From Pseudomonadota bacterium (GTDB lineage: Bacteria > Pseudomonadota > Alphaproteobacteria > Sphingomonadales > Sphingomonadaceae), in the NCBI GenBank assembly GCA_023426225.1, contig JAFABD010000148.1:1-44305 (forward strand): a stretch of DNA of 44,305 bases, given 5' to 3'. Made by a program: the position numbers and the translations under genes. How positions within the stretch are numbered: position 1 is the first letter of the stretch; each line of letters starts with the position of its first letter. The notes beneath the pieces were generated by a model. The model was not told where the DNA came from and did no database searches. It saw only the letters and a program-made list of their open reading frames with translations. Of the stretch, positions 40,463 to 44,305 are shown in pieces.

Positions 40463-43400
40463 TCAGGCCGACAGCAGCCGCGCGAGCATTTGCTGAAGTT
40501 CGGCCAGCCGGAACGGCTTGCGCAGCAGCAGCGTACCGGCATCGAGCACGCGTTCGACCGCGTCGGTGTCGGCAAAGCCGGTGGCGAGCACGATCGGCAG
40601 GGTGGGATGCTGCGTCCGGATGCGTGCCACCACTTCGGCGCCGTTCTGCCCGGGCATCGCGAAGTCGACGATCACCAGGTCGGGTGTCTGCGCGGCGATC
40701 ATTGCCATGCCGGCATCGCCGCCGTCGGCCTGGGTCACCCGATGTCCCATGGTTTCAAGGCCCTGCGCCACCATGCTCCGCAAATCATCGTCGTCGTCGA
40801 TGAACAGGATCATCCGTCCCGCGCCCATCCGCGTTTCGGAATCGTCGCGTTCGGCCTCGGCGGAATCGGGTGGCGCGGTGACGCGCGGCAGCAACAGCCG
40901 CACCGTCGTGCCCAGGCCGGGCTCGCTGTCGATCCGCGCGGTACCCCCCGCCTGGCGCGCGATGCCATAGACCTGGCTGAGACCCAGTCCGGTACCGCGG
41001 CCCACCGGCTTGGTCGTGAAAAACGGGTCGAACGCGCGCGCGGCGACGTGCGGCGGCATCCCCTCGCCGGTGTCGCGCACCGCCAGTTCGACATAGTCGC
41101 CATCGGGCAGCTCGGGATCGGCCTCGATCCGCCGGAGCGCAGTCGCGATGGTCAGCGCGCCGCCCGCGGGCATTGCATCGCGCGCGTTGATGGCGAGGTT
41201 GAGGATCGCCATTTCCAGCTGGGTCGGATCCGTCAACACCGCAGCCCCCGCCTCGTCAAAGACGAAGCGCAGGCGGATCGCCGGTCCCAGCGTGCGCGCA
41301 AGCAGGTCACGCATCGCCCCGGCCAGCTCGGCCGCGACGATCGGGCGCGGCGCGATCTTGTGCGTGCGGGCAAAGGCGAGCAGCTGCGCCGTCAGCCGCG
41401 CGCCGCGCTCGGCCGAGGACAGGCCGCTCTCGGCGATCCGCCGAACGCGATCGGCGTCGTCGGGCGCCCGCCGGATCATGTCGAACCCGGCGATCACCGC
41501 GCCCAGCAGGTTGTTGAAATCGTGCGCGATCCCGCCGGTGAGCTGCCCCAGCGCCTCCATCTTCTGCGCCTGGCGCAAGGCATCCTCGTGCAGCCGCTCG
41601 GCGGTCACGTCGCGGCCGACCGCATAGAAAAGATCGCCTTCGGGAACCGCCGTCCACTCGATCGACAAAGGGCTGCCGTCGCTGCGCAGCAAGCGGCACT
41701 CGAAACTGTGGAGCTTTTGCCCCGCACGCAGCTGGGCGACGCTCCCCTCGACGGCAGCCCGATCATCAGGATGAACGAGTTCCATGAACGGGCGCGCGCG
41801 CAGCACGGTCTCTTCGTGTCCCAGCAAATCGAACCACGCCGGGTTGGTCCCTTTCAGATAACCGTCGAACCCCGCCACCGCGAAAAGATCCGACGACAGC
41901 TCGAACATCCGGTTGCGCTCGCGCGTGCGCTGCTCGACCTGGCTCGCCAGGTTCGCCGCGGCGTCGCGCAGGGCATCGGCGGCGCGATGTTCGGCAGTGA
42001 CGTCCAGATTGATGCCGGTGAGCCGGACCGGCCGGCCCTCGGCATCTTGCTGCCCGACCGCCTGCGCACGCACCCAGCGGACCGACTGGTCGGGCAGGAT
42101 GATGCGCAGGTCCATGCTGAACGGCGCCGCCGCGGCGGCGGCATCCTCGGTGGTTTTCAGCGCGCTCGCGCGGTCCTCCGGGTGGAGCCGTTCGGCCCAG
42201 GCGTCGAACAGTCGCTCGGCGGGCGTGGCCGGATCGATTGCAAGCACGTCGAACATCTCGGGCGACCAGGTGATCGCGTTGCGCCGCAGATCCCAGTCCC
42301 AGACGCCGATCCGCGCTGCGCGCTTGGCAAGCTGCAACCGCTGTTCGCTCGCGCGCAGCTCGGCCTCGGCGGCGCGCGTCTGGGTGATGTCCTGCACCGA
42401 CACGACGACGCATCCGGGCTGGCCCGGCATCGGCGCAGAACCGATCCGCACCGGAAAGCGCGTGCCGTCACGGCGCCGATATTCCTTTTCATACGGATCC
42501 CACCAGCCGCGAATGCGGGCCTGCTCGATGGCGGCCGTATCCAGCACCAGATGCTCCGGTAAGGTGAAATCACGCCAGTCCCAGCGGCCGGTTTCGAAAT
42601 CGATACGGCTGTGCCCGGTCATCTCGAGGAAGCAGTCGTTGATCGCCAGCGTCTGCTCGCTGTGAAGGTCAAAGATCGCCAGACCGATCAGCCTGGAATC
42701 GAAGATTCCCTTGAACCAGCCGACGCTGCGCGCCAGCGCCGCCTCGGCACGCGCCTGTTCGACCGCCGCCCAGGTGCGTCCGGCGACTTCCTCGATCAGC
42801 GCCACTTCGTCGTTCGTCCAGTGACGTGCCGTGCGATGATTGACGTACAGGGAGGCGCGCAGCCGCCCTTCGCGCACCAGCGGCACCGAAACGAATGCGC
42901 GCGTGTCGATGCCGCGCCACGTCGCCTGAACCTGTGCCGGATCCTGCTCTACATCGTTGACGATCTCGGTTGCGCCGCCGCGCTGGCGTTCAACGCTCTC
43001 CTCGCCGAAGTCACGAAGCCGGAACGTCCCGAGCAACGGGGTTACGCCGTCCGCATAACAGGAGCGCAGGTCGATGGTCTCACCGTCGTCGCGCACTTCG
43101 CTGTACCCGACCCGCGTGGCGCCCAGGTGGCGGCCGAGCGCAGCCACCGCCCGGTCCATGACGGCGCGGGGCTCGCTCAGTCCGCGCAGCGCCTCTTCCA
43201 GCCGCAACCGGAACGCCTGCCGCCGTTCGGAAAGCACGCGTCGCGTCGTCTCCGACACCAGGCACAGCACGCCCGCAACGCTGCCCTCGGCATCGGGCAC
43301 GGCCGAATAGGAAACGTCGAAATAGACCGTCTCGGGATAGCCGAAGCGTTCGATATAAAAGGGCCGGTCCTTGGCGACGAAGGTCTCGCCCGTGTCGCGT

Positions 43401-43714
43401 ACACCACGCAGCAGCGGTTCCAGGTCGTCCCACAACTCGGCCCAGTTCTCGCATGCCGGCCGGCCCAGCGCACGCGGATGCTTGTCGCCGATCGAGGGGG
43501 CATAGGCATCGTTGTACAGCGCGACGAAATTGGGGCCCCAGAACAGCACGATCTGCGCGCCCGAACGCAGCATCCAGCCGAGCGTGCCGCGAAGCGCGGG
43601 ACTCCATCCGCCGGGCGCCCCCAACGGCGTATCCGCGGCACGCAATGCCCGGATCCGGTCCGCCAACGGGCCTGTCGCCCCACATAGCGGGTCGTCGATC
43701 CTCTGCACCGTCAT
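40463..43714 (-). CDS. Multi-sensor hybrid histidine kinase (PAS/GAF/HisKA/HATPase/REC)
   Basis: This 1,083-residue cytosolic sensor starts at ATG 43714 with GGGGGCC upstream; an ATG 54 bp further up has a weaker site. Domains in order are an N-terminal PAS (about 15-165), GAF (about 175-325), three PAS/PAC domains (about 335-460, 470-600, 620-740 with linker helices), HisKA with the phospho-acceptor His731 in G-G-I-A-H-D-F-N-N, HATPase_c (N-L-A-I-N-A-R-D-A-M, D-T-G-E-G-M, G-T-G-L-G-L-S), and a C-terminal receiver with D-D-D-D and phospho-acceptor Asp1017 in V-D-F-A-M-P-G. No membrane segment is present. The H-D-F-N-N box is the HWE-free, blue-light/PAS kinase type common in alphaproteobacteria. 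No partner response regulator lies nearby, so phosphotransfer goes elsewhere or stays internal. The signal is unknown. Confidence 0.93.
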   Translation of the reverse strand: MTVQRIDDPLCGATGPLADRIRALRAADTPLGAPGGWSPALRGTLGWMLRSGAQIVLFWGPNFVALYNDAYAPSIGDKHPRALGRPACENWAELWDDLEPLLRGVRDTGETFVAKDRPFYIERFGYPETVYFDVSYSAVPDAEGSVAGVLCLVSETTRRVLSERRQAFRLRLEEALRGLSEPRAVMDRAVAALGRHLGATRVGYSEVRDDGETIDLRSCYADGVTPLLGTFRLRDFGEESVERQRGGATEIVNDVEQDPAQVQATWRGIDTRAFVSVPLVREGRLRASLYVNHRTARHWTNDEVALIEEVAGRTWAAVEQARAEAALARSVGWFKGIFDSRLIGLAIFDLHSEQTLAINDCFLEMTGHSRIDFETGRWDWRDFTLPEHLVLDTAAIEQARIRGWWDPYEKEYRRRDGTRFPVRIGSAPMPGQPGCVVVSVQDITQTRAAEAELRASEQRLQLAKRAARIGVWDWDLRRNAITWSPEMFDVLAIDPATPAERLFDAWAERLHPEDRASALKTTEDAAAAAAPFSMDLRIILPDQSVRWVRAQAVGQQDAEGRPVRLTGINLDVTAEHRAADALRDAAANLASQVEQRTRERNRMFELSSDLFAVAGFDGYLKGTNPAWFDLLGHEETVLRARPFMELVHPDDRAAVEGSVAQLRAGQKLHSFECRLLRSDGSPLSIEWTAVPEGDLFYAVGRDVTAERLHEDALRQAQKMEALGQLTGGIAHDFNNLLGAVIAGFDMIRRAPDDADRVRRIAESGLSSAERGARLTAQLLAFARTHKIAPRPIVAAELAGAMRDLLARTLGPAIRLRFVFDEAGAAVLTDPTQLEMAILNLAINARDAMPAGGALTIATALRRIEADPELPDGDYVELAVRDTGEGMPPHVAARAFDPFFTTKPVGRGTGLGLSQVYGIARQAGGTARIDSEPGLGTTVRLLLPRVTAPPDSAEAERDDSETRMGAGRMILFIDDDDDLRSMVAQGLETMGHRVTQADGGDAGMAMIAAQTPDLVIVDFAMPGQNGAEVVARIRTQHPTLPIVLATGFADTDAVERVLDAGTLLLRKPFRLAELQQMLARLLSA

Positions 43715-43868
43715 TCCTGCGGCCCCCTTTCGACCGCGCACGGACGGAAATGCCCTGTGCAGAGCCATTTACCTAATCAATCCGCGCAGGCTGCGCCAGT
43801 GGGAGCGGGCAGCGTCCTTCCCCATTGGGCAGGTCGCCTTGGCGGCGCATCGGGCGCAGGGGCGCGCG

Positions 43869-44246
43869 ATGTCCGGTCCCCTTCCCCCGTCTGCGGGCGT
43901 CCGGCCACGCGTGACCGTGTGGTTCGACGGCGGCTGCCCGCTATGTCGTCGCGAGATCGCGCTGATGCGCCGGCTCGATCGGCGCGGCTCGATCGCCTTT
44001 GTCGACCTGACCGGACCCAGCGGCACCTGCCCGGTCGACCGCGCCGCGATGCTCGCGCGTTTCCATGCCGAAGAGGACGGCCGGCTGCTATCGGGCGCCG
44101 CCGCCTTCGCCGCGATGTGGCGCGCGATCCCGCTGCTGCGCCCGTTCGGCCTTGCCGCGCGGCTGCCGGGGGTGCTCGCGCTGCTCGATGCGCTCTATAC
44201 GCGCTTCCTGCGGGTCCGCCCGTGGCTGCAACGGAGACTGCGATGA
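43869..44246 (+). CDS. DCC-family (DUF393) thiol-disulfide oxidoreductase-like protein
   Basis: This 125-residue protein starts at ATG 43869 with AGGGG seven bases upstream. The family signature is clear near the N-terminus: V-W-F-D-G-G-C-P-L-C-R-R-E-I, with the Cys pair in CPLC, followed by F-V-D-L and a conserved late R-x-W/L-L-x-R tail. A helical segment spans I-P-L-L-R-P to A-L-L-D-A-L-Y. The family is believed to have a thioredoxin-like fold, but its substrate is unknown. The frame extends upstream to 43,512 only as antisense of the kinase. Its stop overlaps the next start (ATGA), so the two genes are coupled. Confidence 0.88.
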   Translation: MSGPLPPSAGVRPRVTVWFDGGCPLCRREIALMRRLDRRGSIAFVDLTGPSGTCPVDRAAMLARFHAEEDGRLLSGAAAFAAMWRAIPLLRPFGLAARLPGVLALLDALYTRFLRVRPWLQRRLR

Positions 44247-44305
44247 CCGACGATACGCCACCGTCCCGCCCCGGCGGGCGTGCGGTCCCTGCGGCACGGC
44301 TGTCG
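44243..44305 (+). CDS. Start of a gene running off the window, probably an ABC1/AarF-type kinase
   Basis: Twenty-one codons from ATG 44243, overlapping the DCC-family stop as ATGA, are open to the window edge. The peptide ends R-P-G-G-R-A-V-P-A-A-R-L-S. A short basic Pro-rich leader followed by R-A-V-P-x-x-R-L-S resembles the N-terminus of alphaproteobacterial ABC1/UbiB-like kinases, which are often encoded beside DCC proteins. This is a weak match from 21 residues. Confidence 0.4.
   Translation, partial: MTDDTPPSRPGGRAVPAARLS

Overview
The window is about 44 kb of very GC-rich DNA with strongly GC-biased third codon positions. Its gene content points to an alphaproteobacterium of the Sphingomonadaceae (Sphingomonas-like): two TonB-dependent receptors, secreted TonB-C-like proteins, a lacI/GH3 glucosidase pair, a Tat-exported PhoD, sphingomonad-type small proteins and an lpiA/acvB-like lipid module. 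No tRNA, rRNA, CRISPR array, integrase or transposase was recognised. The genus is inferred from gene families, not from a marker gene.

Region 1 (1-17,080) holds two related loci of large extracellular proteins. Locus A has a secreted Ig-like repeat protein (minus strand, C-terminus beyond the window edge), a divergent phage tail-collar (MdpB-like) gene with an in-frame amber codon, and a convergent frameshifted DUF6916-like pseudogene. Locus B has two intact DUF6916-like genes, a GNAT acetyltransferase, the 3' third of a second tail-collar gene, and a 5.6-kb beta-helix repeat gene with no 5' end, followed by a terminator-like hairpin. The collar remnant and the giant gene meet head to head at about 11,385, as if a deletion removed both starts. 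Between the loci is an intact virJ/acvB-like and mprF operon for making, flipping and hydrolysing aminoacyl-phosphatidylglycerol.

Region 2 (17,080-21,100) is a reduced glucan-utilisation locus: a LacI regulator divergent from an exported GH3 beta-glucosidase. Beyond lacI lies what looks like the promoter and first codons of a lost gene, perhaps a TonB receptor. Region 3 (21,100-27,600) has a TlpA-like thioredoxin, a tandem pair of secreted paralogues of about 650 residues with two TonB-C-like domains each, and a MASE1-GGDEF diguanylate cyclase.

Region 4 (27,600-33,200) holds a TonB receptor followed by phoD (organophosphate use), then an aldo/keto reductase and a bidirectional terminator. 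Region 5 (33,200-39,825) is a probable peptide-scavenging module: an exported cyanophycinase-like S51 hydrolase overlapping an Lrp/AsnC regulator on one strand, and a TonB receptor overlapping an exported M20 peptidase on the other. An AT-rich palindrome lies in the shared 83-bp promoter. Region 6 (39,900-44,305) has a small DUF6961-like protein, three consecutive hairpins, a large multi-sensor hybrid histidine kinase, a DCC-family protein and the first codons of a probable ABC1-kinase gene.

The two best candidates for an undescribed system are the recurring collar/DUF6916/giant-surface-protein module, which is decaying in both loci, and the Lrp-controlled cyanophycinase/TonB receptor/M20 module, which looks intact.
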